DNA from: Jeotgalibaca ciconiae
Lineage (GTDB): Bacteria; Bacillota; Bacilli; Lactobacillales; Aerococcaceae
Reading direction: 5' to 3'
Length of the DNA stretch: 64,000 nucleotides
NCBI RefSeq assembly: GCF_003955755.1
Contig: NZ_CP034465.1
Location: 1,482,001 to 1,546,000, forward strand
Of this stretch, positions 1 to 7,642 are shown one piece after another; the stretch's first letter is position 1; every line of letters begins with the position of its first letter. The notes below the pieces were generated by a model, which saw only the letters and a program-made list of their open reading frames with translations, did not search any database and was not told the origin of the DNA. Made by a program: the position numbers and the translations under genes.

Positions 1-1725
1 ATCGGGTTGCATGGAAGTAAACAACGCTTTTACAATGAGTACTGTAATCAAGTGGTTTCAAATGGATCTGAATTAATAAATATTGATGAGCTTTTTAAGA
101 GTGCGGAAGTAGTATTCTCTGAAGAGCAAAGTGCATTAAGTAAAATACCGGCTTTGGAAATAAAGTATGAGTCGGGTAGTAAAATATTCAGTAAGTCGAT
201 TATCGGTAAAGAGGATTTAGAGTATGCCCACTTAGTTGAAAAACTAAATATACATACATGGGTTCATGAAGGATATAAAACTATTCAAGAGAATGATTTA
301 GATTATTGTCCTTTTTGTAGAAGTGAGTTAAAAGAAGAAATAACTAATTACCTTACAGAATATTTTAATGAAAAATTTGAAAAAGAAATAGTAGAATTAA
401 ATAAAGAGATTATTAAATATAAAGAATATGCAGAGAATGTAATCTTATACTTAGAGGAATTACAAGCTTTAGACAATAAATATCTTGAAAAAATCATGGT
501 AGAAAAAATTTTATTAAAAATAAAAGCTAAGAACCAAGAAAATTTAAAATATCTTTCCGAAAAAGAAAAAGCACCTTCAAATAAAATTGAATTAAAATTA
601 TTTGAACAAGAATTAGCAGAGTTAAATGAACAATTAACTATCGATAATGAAAAAATAGAAGTTCATAATAATACAGTACGGAAACTGGGGGAGGAAAAAG
701 AAAGAATATTAAGAAATATTTGGAGAGTGTTTTTAAGTTCAACTGAAGTGGAGTATAAAAACTTTAAGAAAGAGCAAAAAAAGTTGAATGGTAGGTTAGA
801 GGGGCTAAAAGAAGCTGTTGATACAAAGGATGAATATATCATAGAAAACCAAGAAAAGTATGAAAAAATTAAGGAAAGCATATTTGGGATTTCCTCTACA
901 GTAATTGCGATTAATAAACAATTACATTTATACGGTTTTAAAAATTTTAAATTAAGAGCTGCAGAAGACGAGGGTAAGTACAAAATTGTTAGAGAAAATG
1001 GAGAAGATGCTAATAAAACTTTGAGTGAGGGAGAAAAAACATTCATTACTTTTCTTTATTATTACCACAGAGTTAAAAGTGTAGAAAATAAAAAACTACT
1101 TTTTATTGATGATCCAATTTCTAGTTTGGATAGCACGATATTATATATTGTTTCCACATTAGTTAAAGATTTGATTGAAAATAGTGATGAATATAAAATT
1201 GAACAATTATTTATATCAACTCATAATACTTATTTTTTTAAAGAGATAACTTACAAAGTAAATAATTGTTGTTATTTTATTATAAGAAAAAATGCAAAAG
1301 ATGGTTCATATGTGAAAAGGTATGAAAAAAATCCAATTACAACTTCATATGAAGCTTTATGGAAAGAACTTATAGAACTAAAAGATTCAAGTGCAAATAT
1401 CATTCAAAATGTTATGAGAAGAATTCTAGAGAACTATTTTAAATTTCTTGGTGGGATTGAATTGGATAGTCTCATAAAATACTTTGATGAAGATGAAAAA
1501 ATAATTGTATCTTCATTAATTAAATGGACACATGATGGATCACATCATATACAAGAAGATTTATATATACAACAACAATCAGATATGAATGAAAAATATT
1601 TCAATATTTTTAGTGAACTTTTTATCAAAAGTGGCAATGAAGGGCATTTAAGAATGATGCTTGATAAGTGTATTACAGAAGATATTGAAAATCCGTTTAA
1701 GCTATTAGAAAAACACAGTGCATGA
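1..1725 (+). CDS. AAA_13-type coiled-coil ATPase, 5' end outside window
   Basis: The frame is open from the first base, so the N-terminus with the Walker A motif lies upstream. At least 572 residues are visible. Around residue 100 is a CPFC pair of the kind common in AAA_13 proteins. A long Lys/Glu-rich coiled coil follows (about residues 115-290), then an ABC-type signature (LSEGEKTF, near 340), Walker B (KKLLFIDDPISSLD, near 365) and a switch histidine (ISTHNTYFF). The C-terminal part has a WTHDGSHH stretch seen in this family. AAA_13 ATPases include RloC/PrrC-type anticodon nucleases and other defence ATPases. No nuclease motif could be assigned here, so a defence role is only inference. 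A decayed ORF starts 35 bases downstream. The gene is very AT-rich. Confidence 0.75.
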   Translation: MGLHGSKQRFYNEYCNQVVSNGSELINIDELFKSAEVVFSEEQSALSKIPALEIKYESGSKIFSKSIIGKEDLEYAHLVEKLNIHTWVHEGYKTIQENDLDYCPFCRSELKEEITNYLTEYFNEKFEKEIVELNKEIIKYKEYAENVILYLEELQALDNKYLEKIMVEKILLKIKAKNQENLKYLSEKEKAPSNKIELKLFEQELAELNEQLTIDNEKIEVHNNTVRKLGEEKERILRNIWRVFLSSTEVEYKNFKKEQKKLNGRLEGLKEAVDTKDEYIIENQEKYEKIKESIFGISSTVIAINKQLHLYGFKNFKLRAAEDEGKYKIVRENGEDANKTLSEGEKTFITFLYYYHRVKSVENKKLLFIDDPISSLDSTILYIVSTLVKDLIENSDEYKIEQLFISTHNTYFFKEITYKVNNCCYFIIRKNAKDGSYVKRYEKNPITTSYEALWKELIELKDSSANIIQNVMRRILENYFKFLGGIELDSLIKYFDEDEKIIVSSLIKWTHDGSHHIQEDLYIQQQSDMNEKYFNIFSELFIKSGNEGHLRMMLDKCITEDIENPFKLLEKHSA

Positions 1726-1759
1726 TTTAAAAATAACATATATAAGAGGAAGATGTAGT

Positions 1760-2284
1760 ATGGAATATTTATTTTTAGATGTAAAAGGAACACAAAACAT
1801 AATAAAAGCTCTAGATGATAAAGAATTGTATAGTGATTCGTAGAAAATTCAATAGGCACTGACAACATGAAAACTTTCATTTCATCTGTTGTAAAAATAT
1901 CTGGTGAGTATATAAAGGGATTAGAGTAAGGATTACTGACTTCTTGATTGTATTTATTGGTGGTTATATTTCTAAAATGTTCGGAAAAATAATGTATAAC
2001 AAAGAACAACCTTTTTAGAGCCGATCCTTACCTGTAGAATTTTTTCAATTCAAAAAAAATAATTCGAATTACTTACAAAGATTAATGGTTACTTATTTAA
2101 TACGGGGTTTCAATATAGTTATACAAATGATTTATATATTGATGATACAGAAGTTTTCAAAACTTTTTTAGAATATCTTAATACTTTCTCTTCTTTTCAA
2201 GAATTCAAAGCAATCAAACTTAATTCACATTCATTAGAACACTTTAAGATGCTGACAGTTGTAGCTCAAAAGAAATATGAGTAG
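1760..2284 (+). pseudogene. decayed small partner gene of the AAA_13 ATPase
   Basis: An ATG at 1760 follows an AGAGGAAG ribosome binding site and opens MEYLFLDVKGTQNIIKALDD, stopping at TAG 1841. The text continues in the -1 frame from 1840 (VENSIGTDNMKTFISSV...) to TAA 1927. It continues in -1 again from 1926 (VRITDFLIVFIGGYISKMFG, a possible membrane segment) to TAG 2016. A fourth piece, 2063-2284, encodes about 73 residues including YSYTNDLYIDDTEVFKTFLE. Successive frame changes without overlap suggest one gene broken by single-base indels, though the last piece could be a separate gene. No family was recognised. Its position suggests it was co-transcribed with the ATPase. Confidence 0.5.
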
Positions 2285-2881
2285 ATGGTTCGTAATGAAT
2301 TCTGCGCTATTAGTATTTCAGGAAGTTTAAAAAAAGCCATAACGAGTGGTTTGGTAAGACCGTAATGGAATTTTTGAATTAAGATTGATAGTTTATAAAA
2401 TGTAGGCTAAAATGTTTAATTTTAAATTGTCTAGTTTCGGATTTTGACTCAATTCTGAACAGATATATGTAAATAATCAAACTTTTTTATAAAAAGTAAA
2501 TCTGCTTAACTATGAAACCCGTATGTTTTGATCGATTTTTGTTCAAAACGCGTGAGTCTCTTCTATTATAAAATCAAAGTTTGTAGCTTCCTTTTAATCA
2601 AACTTTATTCCAAACCAACATTAATGAGCATTTGAAATAAAGATACATTGCTCTAAAAAATGTATGATTTTCTCCTTTGGATATCATGTCCAAGGGAGTT
2701 TTTGACATGCTAAAGGGTATCGAATAACTTATTTACAATTTCTTGAATTCATACAACTATCTATAAGTATGAACTTTTATGGTAATTTAAAATAATAAAT
2801 TCAAAGGATAGATTAAAAAGTGTATATAGCTCAAATATTGTGATAAAATTAACTCACTACAACTATAGTGGAGGTTATACA
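2285..2881. other. AT-rich gap between pseudogene and nagB
   Basis: No intact gene is visible in these roughly 600 bases. There are short remnants just after the pseudogene (around 2285-2390), a terminator-like hairpin at 2672-2703, and the nagB promoter and ribosome binding site (GGAGG at 2870-2874) at the right end. Confidence 0.5.
2672..2703 (+). terminator. intrinsic terminator-like hairpin
   Basis: CTCCTTTGGA (2672-2681) pairs with TCCAAGGGAG (2689-2698) around a 7-base loop and is followed by TTTTT. It would end transcription from the decayed region before nagB. Confidence 0.6.
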
Positions 2882-3589
2882 ATGGAAGTTTTAGTATTTG
2901 ATACAATCGAAGAAGCATCAGCCCAAGCTTTAACAATTTTCAAAGATGCTGTAGATAAGGGAGCAAAAGTATTTGGGTTAGCAACTGGCTCAACTCCAGA
3001 AAAGCTTTATGAGTTAATGGTTCAATCTGATATTGATTTTACAGAATCAACGTCAATCAATTTAGATGAATATTATGGTTTAAGTGGTGATCATCCACAA
3101 AGTTATCATTACTTTATGAAACAACGTTTATTTGATAAAAAACCATTCAAAACAAATTACTTACCTGATGGATTAAACGAAAATACGGAAGAAGAAACTG
3201 CCCGCTATAACCAGATACTTGCAGAAAATCCAATTGATTTACAACTATTAGGAATTGGAAATAATGGACATATCGGATTTAACGAACCAGGAGCAGATCT
3301 TGATGGGAAAACACAATTGGCGGATTTGGCTCCTTCCACAATAGAAGCAAATAAACGATTCTTCGATTCAGTAGAAGAAGTGCCGACAAGAGCTTATAGT
3401 ATGGGAATCGCTTCTATTCTTAACTCTAAAAAAATTCTACTTCTTGCTTTTGGTGAAAGTAAAGCCGAAGCAGTGAAAAACATGATCGAAGGTCCAGTGA
3501 CCAGTGAAGTACCTGCAAGTGCTCTACAAAAACATGAGAACGTAATTGTTATTTTGGATAAAGATGCAGCGAGTCTATTAAGTAAATAA
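2882..3589 (+). CDS. nagB: glucosamine-6-phosphate deaminase
   Basis: The 235-residue product converts glucosamine 6-phosphate to fructose 6-phosphate and ammonia, feeding amino sugars into glycolysis in the cytoplasm. Visible family motifs are GLATGSTPEKLYELM near residue 35, SINLDEYYGL near 60, and LLGIGNNGHIGFNEPG near 125, which holds the catalytic His/Glu region. Length matches Gram-positive NagB (about 234). An upstream in-frame extension to 2840 exists, but the GGAGG at 2870-2874 supports ATG 2882. It is monocistronic, with a terminator after it. It is the neighbour of no other nag gene here. Confidence 0.95.
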   Translation: MEVLVFDTIEEASAQALTIFKDAVDKGAKVFGLATGSTPEKLYELMVQSDIDFTESTSINLDEYYGLSGDHPQSYHYFMKQRLFDKKPFKTNYLPDGLNENTEEETARYNQILAENPIDLQLLGIGNNGHIGFNEPGADLDGKTQLADLAPSTIEANKRFFDSVEEVPTRAYSMGIASILNSKKILLLAFGESKAEAVKNMIEGPVTSEVPASALQKHENVIVILDKDAASLLSK

Positions 3590-3592
3590 TCT

Positions 3593-3648
3593 CCATAAAA
3601 TATTTTATGGTGTTGGTGGATTCATTTGATTCGCTGACACCTCTTTTT
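3593..3648 (+). terminator. terminator after nagB
   Basis: CCATAAAA/TATTTTATGG (3593-3610) forms one palindrome. It is followed by GGTGTTGG (3609-3616) pairing with CTGACACC (3634-3641) and a TTTTT tract at 3644-3648. Confidence 0.65.
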
Positions 3649-3796
3649 GTATATGTAAAAATAAAATAAAGAAATCAATTACAATGTGATGAGGGAAACG
3701 AAGGGAAGCTAGCAGAAATTCATTTCTTATTTAGTAATTCAAAATGGAAGTGCTACTATATAGATATTAAACAGGTTTTTAAGGAGGAAACACGAA

Positions 3797-4192
3797 ATGT
3801 GTGCAGTAAAAGAGAGTTCTGTGTTGATAGATGGGGATATGAGGAAAGTTTGGAATGCTATAACGGACCCCCTTAAACTTACACAATGGTTTGTTCCTGA
3901 TTCAACTTGGGAAATTCCTTGTTTTGAAGTTGGGGAAAAGGTAACCTTTACTTTGATGCCCAATGCTCATGATGGACTGGAAGAAAAAGAGCCAATGTCT
4001 CTAACCATTGAAAATATTATTCCTTTTATGGAATTTTCGCTTTCGGCCGATTCACAACCAAAATTTCTCTCTTTTAGACTAAAAGAAGAGAAGGGCATTC
4101 GCGTATTCATGAGTTCAGAAGGATACAATGAATCTTTAGAAAATTTAAAAGCATTTGTGGAGGGGAAAGAATTGCCTGCATTGAGGAAATAG
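3797..4192 (+). CDS. SRPBCC (AHSA1-like) domain protein
   Basis: A single START-like/AHSA1 domain of 131 residues. The typical opening is visible: a charged beta strand, then MRKVWNAITDPLKLTQWF near residues 15-32, and a C-terminal helix YNESLENLKAFVEG. Such proteins bind hydrophobic ligands; the ligand here is unknown. The start is ATG 3797, preceded by AAGGAGG. The next gene, a methyltransferase, begins 67 bases later on the same strand, so the two may be co-transcribed. Two more SRPBCC proteins occur in this window (31193 and 42548). Confidence 0.8.
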   Translation: MCAVKESSVLIDGDMRKVWNAITDPLKLTQWFVPDSTWEIPCFEVGEKVTFTLMPNAHDGLEEKEPMSLTIENIIPFMEFSLSADSQPKFLSFRLKEEKGIRVFMSSEGYNESLENLKAFVEGKELPALRK

Positions 4193-4259
4193 ATAGAGGA
4201 TATCCCAAATGCAATTTCAGTGTCTTCTATTCGTTTTAGATAAAGGAGGTTTTCATGTA

Positions 4260-4997
4260 GTGAAACAAAATAAGTATGATGATAGCCATTTCTTTTCTGA
4301 ATACAAAAAGATGGCTCGCTCAGTTGACGGCCTTGAAGGTGCAGGAGAATGGGCAATTTTTAAAACGTTATTGCCGGAATTCAAAAATAAAGATGTGCTT
4401 GACTTAGGATGCGGTTTCGGTTGGCATTGTCGGTATGCGCGAGAGAATCAGGCGAAATCAGTAATTGGCGTAGATATTTCCGAAAAAATGCTACAAACTG
4501 CTCAAGAAAAAACAGATGATCCGATGATCACGTATCTGAAAATACCGATTGAAGAAATTAATTTTTCAGATGCACAATTTGATGTTGTAATCAGTTCTTT
4601 AGCTTTTCATTACATTGAATCTTTTGGTGGAATTTGCGAAAAAGTAAGTCAATATTTAAAGCCAGGCGGTTCCTTTGTCTTTTCGGTGGAACATCCTATT
4701 TTTACTTCTCGTAATCAACAAGATTGGTATTATGACGAAGAAGGAAGACTACTCCATTGGCCGGTGGACCATTACCAAAGGGAAGGTATACGGGAAACAA
4801 CGTTCTTAACCGAGCATGTGATGAAGTATCACCGTACCTTTTCAACCTATATAAACGATTTGATTGGCGCTGGTTTTGAAATAAATGCTGTTCGGGAATC
4901 AATGGCATCAGAAGAGATGATAAAGATCAATCCGGAAATGGAGAATGAAAATAGAAGACCGATGTTTTTAATGATTTCAGCAGAAAAGAAGACTTAA
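4260..4997 (+). CDS. class I SAM-dependent methyltransferase
   Basis: A soluble 245-residue methyltransferase. Motif I is DVLDLGCGFGWHCRYA (about residues 43-58). The acidic strand-2 residue is in VIGVDISEKML, and a post-I motif is FDVVISSLAFHYI near 110. It resembles the YcgJ/UbiE-like Methyltransf_11/25 family; the substrate cannot be told from sequence. The frame is open from 4209, but a strong AAAGGAGG at 4242-4249 sits correctly for GTG 4260, which is chosen as the start. Confidence 0.85.
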   Translation: MKQNKYDDSHFFSEYKKMARSVDGLEGAGEWAIFKTLLPEFKNKDVLDLGCGFGWHCRYARENQAKSVIGVDISEKMLQTAQEKTDDPMITYLKIPIEEINFSDAQFDVVISSLAFHYIESFGGICEKVSQYLKPGGSFVFSVEHPIFTSRNQQDWYYDEEGRLLHWPVDHYQREGIRETTFLTEHVMKYHRTFSTYINDLIGAGFEINAVRESMASEEMIKINPEMENENRRPMFLMISAEKKT

Positions 4998-5127
4998 CTT
5001 AATTTAGAAAAAATAGATGACACTGGAGAAAGCGAATGCTAGTAATTTACCGGTGAAAGATTTGAAGGTATCTGTCGACTTTTCGATATATGAAATAAAA
5101 TAAAATGATTCAACAGAATAGGGAGGA

Positions 5128-5676
5128 ATGAATGTGTCAAAAGAGGCATTGGTGATTGTAGATATGAGTAATGATTTTGTAGCAGATGAGGGGACCCTGA
5201 CAGTAGGAAAGCCTGGGCAGGATATTGTTCCATATATCGAGGAATTGGCAACCCAATTTTTAGCGAATGGAGATATCGTTGTTGTTTCGATGGATGCCCA
5301 CCAGCCAAATGATCCTCATTTTGATTTATGGCCACCGCATAACATAGAAGGAACAAAGGGACAGCAGCTTTATGGCGATTTGTATGATTGGTTTCAAGGT
5401 CACAAAGACCATGAACATCTTCTTTACCAACCTAAAGCAAACTATAATGCCTTTTTTCAAACAGAGCTTGCAGAAAAACTAAGAAAGTTGGATGTAAAAA
5501 AAGTTCATGTGGCAGGAGTGACAACGGATATTTGTGATTTTTTAACGATAGCCGGTGCAGATGCAGAAGGATTCCAGACCGTTATACATAAACGAGGTAT
5601 TGCAACTTTTACGGATCTAGGAGAAATAATGGTGAATCATATGGTACGTTGTTTCCACACAGAAGTGGTTGAATAA
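5128..5676 (+). CDS. pncA: nicotinamidase-like isochorismatase-family hydrolase
   Basis: The 182-residue protein has the cysteine-hydrolase fold. Asp10 lies in LVIVDMSNDF and the metal-binding D-x-H lies in SMDAHQPNDPHFDLWP. The catalytic cysteine lies in HVAGVTTDICDFL near residue 133. This triad and the metal motif match nicotinamidases that deaminate nicotinamide to nicotinate for NAD salvage. NAD-consuming enzymes (Arr, SirTM, a sirtuin) are encoded nearby, which fits but does not prove the assignment. The start is ATG 5128 after GGGAGGA. Related amidohydrolases share the fold, so the substrate is probable rather than certain. Confidence 0.85.
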   Translation: MNVSKEALVIVDMSNDFVADEGTLTVGKPGQDIVPYIEELATQFLANGDIVVVSMDAHQPNDPHFDLWPPHNIEGTKGQQLYGDLYDWFQGHKDHEHLLYQPKANYNAFFQTELAEKLRKLDVKKVHVAGVTTDICDFLTIAGADAEGFQTVIHKRGIATFTDLGEIMVNHMVRCFHTEVVE

Positions 5677-5780
5677 ATCGAAGTATTTTGTACAAAGATG
5701 AGTGGGACTAAAGTCATTTAGAGACGAGGTTTACTTTATAAATATTAATCCATTTACAGAAACAGACGTTCAAATGGAAT

Positions 5781-5853
5781 TTTCCTGCTGAACATCTTCA
5801 TTTTCAAAAAATAACGATGTTCAGCAGGGAAATCAGCGCTGAACATCGTTATT
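5781..5853. repeat. three-arm repeat with alternative hairpins
   Basis: Arm A (CCTGCTGAACATC, 5784-5796) is the exact complement of part of arm B (5810-5828). Arm B is also the exact 16-base complement of arm C (GCTGAACATCGTTATT, 5838-5853). B can therefore pair with A or with C, but not with both. The region lies between convergent genes, next to a bidirectional terminator. Confidence 0.6.
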
Positions 5854-5860
5854 CTAAAAA

Positions 5861-5904
5861 AATAAAGACATTCAGGCTGTAAAATGAGCTTGAATGTCTT
5901 TATT
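5861..5904. terminator. bidirectional terminator between pncA and esterase gene
   Basis: AATAAAGACATTCA (5861-5874) and TGAATGTCTTTATT (5891-5904) form a perfect 14-bp stem. A-rich DNA on the left and T-rich DNA on the right suit termination on both strands. Confidence 0.75.
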
Positions 5905-5933
5905 TTGGATTAACAAAAGATTTACTTCTCAGT

Positions 5934-6674
5934 TTACAACATTTCTTTCACAAAAAAATCGGTTACCTTATCCATCGTCTCCACTTTAACTAAATGCCCT
6001 TCGTCCTCATCCATAAATTGAACATTTGATAGACCCTTGTTCTCTTTCATAAACGAAACAACATCTTCATAGGGAACCACTCGGTCTTGCTGGCCGTGCC
6101 AGAAAAGTAAGGGCCGCCCATTAATTGTATTGGGATTTAAGGAGAGGTCATACTTTGGAATCCAGCTAAGTAAATCTTTGTAATCTGCTGGGAAGTACCA
6201 GCCGAGCTGAGTAGCGTGACGGGAAATCCTATCCCGGTATTCGGTTGGTTTGGGAGAACCCATCACACAGGCTGCTGCTTTAATTTCTGGATGGTGGGTA
6301 AGCAGGGCACAAGTAGTTATTCCACCCATTGAAAGTCCTCCTACTCCAATATTTTCCCCAGCCAAATTCATCCTTTGGAAATGATTCAAGATGTAACCAA
6401 ACTCCATTAAGTTTGTGTGGATACTTTGCCAAAATGTTAGGGAAGGAACTTTTGACCTGGCTTGTTTCCGCTCTCCATGGTTCATCGCATCGGGCAGGAT
6501 CACCCGAAATCCTTTCCTTGCTAAGGAGCGCGCTTGAGTCAAGTTCAATTCTTTCGCTGACTGCCAACCATGATAATAAATGATTATTGGTAATTTTTGG
6601 TTTTTCAGTTCATTTGGAACGACTTCTAATAGTGGAATGGTTCCGAGTGTTCGCTTGCGAATCGTGATTTTCAT
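5934..6674 (-). CDS. alpha/beta hydrolase, esterase-like
   Basis: A 246-residue alpha/beta-hydrolase. The oxyanion region is IIIYYHGWQSAKE. The nucleophile elbow is GVGGLSMGGITT (G-x-S-x-G), followed by an acid in LLFWHGQQDRVVPYED and a histidine in DEDEGHLVK. The layout resembles the YitV-type esterase/dienelactone-hydrolase group of Firmicutes. There is no signal peptide, so it is cytoplasmic. The frame is open upstream to 6815, but a GAGGTG box just ahead of ATG 6674 supports the shorter protein. It is convergent with pncA and divergent from arr. Confidence 0.85.
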   Translation of the reverse strand: MKITIRKRTLGTIPLLEVVPNELKNQKLPIIIYYHGWQSAKELNLTQARSLARKGFRVILPDAMNHGERKQARSKVPSLTFWQSIHTNLMEFGYILNHFQRMNLAGENIGVGGLSMGGITTCALLTHHPEIKAAACVMGSPKPTEYRDRISRHATQLGWYFPADYKDLLSWIPKYDLSLNPNTINGRPLLFWHGQQDRVVPYEDVVSFMKENKGLSNVQFMDEDEGHLVKVETMDKVTDFFVKEML

Positions 6675-6772
6675 GTTTCTAACACCTCGCATACAGCATA
6701 TCGGTAGAAGCGAAAAAAGTCTAATTTTTAAACTAGCATTCCGCTGTTTATTCCTGAAAGGAAGTTTCCACG

Positions 6773-6803
6773 TTGTCTCTCCTTGGGTCCTTTTTGCTAT
6801 AAT
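6773..6803 (+). promoter_or_regulatory. promoter of arr
   Basis: TTGTCT (6773-6778) and TATAAT (6798-6803) are 19 bases apart. TG one base upstream of the hexamer makes an extended -10. The ribosome binding site AGGAGG follows, ahead of ATG 6838. Confidence 0.7.
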
Positions 6804-6837
6804 ATAATAAATCAAGTAAACAATAGGAGGAGTTCAA

Positions 6838-7260
6838 ATGAATAAAAAAGATTCTCTGCCTTTGGATGAGGGACCGTTTTATCATGGAACTAAAGCGATT
6901 TTAGAAACGGGTGACTTATTGACAACTCAATATAATTCTAATTATGGCAGCGGTAAAAAAGCGAATTATATCTATATGACTGCCACATTAGATGCAGCTA
7001 AGTGGGGGGCTGAACTTGCAGTGGGAGACGGACCAGAAAGTATCTATATTGTAGAACCCATGGGAAGCTTTGAGGATGATCCCAATTTGACTGATAAAAA
7101 GTTTCCAGGGAATCCCACAAGGTCTTATCGTACTCAACAACCATTAAAAGTAGTGGGGAAGGTTCTGGATTGGCAAGGACATTCCGCGCAAGAGCTTCAG
7201 CATATGCACGATCATCTTGAAAAGCTTAAACAGCAAGGGATTGAGGCAATCAATGACTAA
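6838..7260 (+). CDS. arr: Arr-type rifamycin ADP-ribosyltransferase
   Basis: The 140-residue product matches Arr in length and layout. FYHGTKA near residue 13 holds the NAD-binding His. It is followed by SNYGSGKKANYIYMTATLDAAKWGAELA, IYIVEPMGSFEDDPN, and NPTRSYRTQQPLKVVG. Arr enzymes transfer ADP-ribose from NAD to the ansa-chain hydroxyl of rifamycins. Whether this copy confers resistance or has another native substrate is unknown; chromosomal homologues are widespread. It has its own promoter and terminator, so it is a single-gene unit. Confidence 0.9.
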   Translation: MNKKDSLPLDEGPFYHGTKAILETGDLLTTQYNSNYGSGKKANYIYMTATLDAAKWGAELAVGDGPESIYIVEPMGSFEDDPNLTDKKFPGNPTRSYRTQQPLKVVGKVLDWQGHSAQELQHMHDHLEKLKQQGIEAIND

Positions 7261-7273
7261 TGTTCGAACAGGG

Positions 7274-7297
7274 CTGATTAGAGAATCAGTCTTTTTT
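7274..7297 (+). terminator. terminator of arr
   Basis: CTGATT (7274-7279) pairs with AATCAG (7284-7289) over an AGAG loop and is followed by a run of six T. The dispersed repeat begins directly after the T tract. Confidence 0.8.
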
Positions 7298-7298
7298 A

Positions 7299-7506
7299 TA
7301 GACTAGGGGATTATAAGTTCAGCCATCAATGTCTAGCTTCCAAGTCCTGACCTAGTGAAAAAAAGATAAATTTGCCCCATTGCGCGCTTCGCTGCTCGCT
7401 AACGCATATCATTCGACTAACCCGCTGAAGCGTGAAGTCTCCTGACAATTCAGGGTCAAATTTCCTATTTTTTCATAGGTCAAGGCGGACTTGTCCGCTT
7501 TTCTTA
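7299..7506 (+). repeat. dispersed intergenic element, copy 1 (full length)
   Basis: About 208 bp from TAGACTAGGGG to the GCGGACTTGTCCGC hairpin with TTTTCTTA. The same sequence occurs inverted at 48232-48439 and, with an internal 50-base deletion, at 55449-55606. Inside it, TGACCTAGTGAAAAAAAG...AAATTTG near the left and CAAATTT...CATAGGTCA near the right are imperfect inverted repeats of about 26 bases. The transcript should therefore fold into a long stem. It has no coding capacity, and its right-end hairpin looks like a terminator. Confidence 0.85.
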
Positions 7507-7642
7507 TAGTTCTATATTTATCGCATTTCGATAAATAGTGCTGGAGCTTCAAAAGAAATTTCAACGAAGTTCATTTGTATTCTACTAACACCAAGAATTA
7601 TCGAACTGAGGAATTTTGATAATTTTTTATAGAAAAATGGTT

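Noticed and set aside
300-330. CPFC in the AAA_13 protein as a Rad50/RloC zinc hook
   Set aside because: It lies before the long coiled coil rather than at its midpoint. A similar CxFC occurs in many AAA_13 proteins, so a hook cannot be claimed.
1545-2009. 154-codon open frame on the minus strand across the end of the AAA_13 gene
   Set aside because: It is hydrophobic, lies antisense to the ATPase and the decayed gene, has no family resemblance, and arises from AT-rich complementary codons.
7299-7506. Dispersed repeat as a CRISPR array or known riboswitch
   Set aside because: There is no regular repeat-spacer pattern, and copies lie downstream of genes, after terminators, not in leaders.
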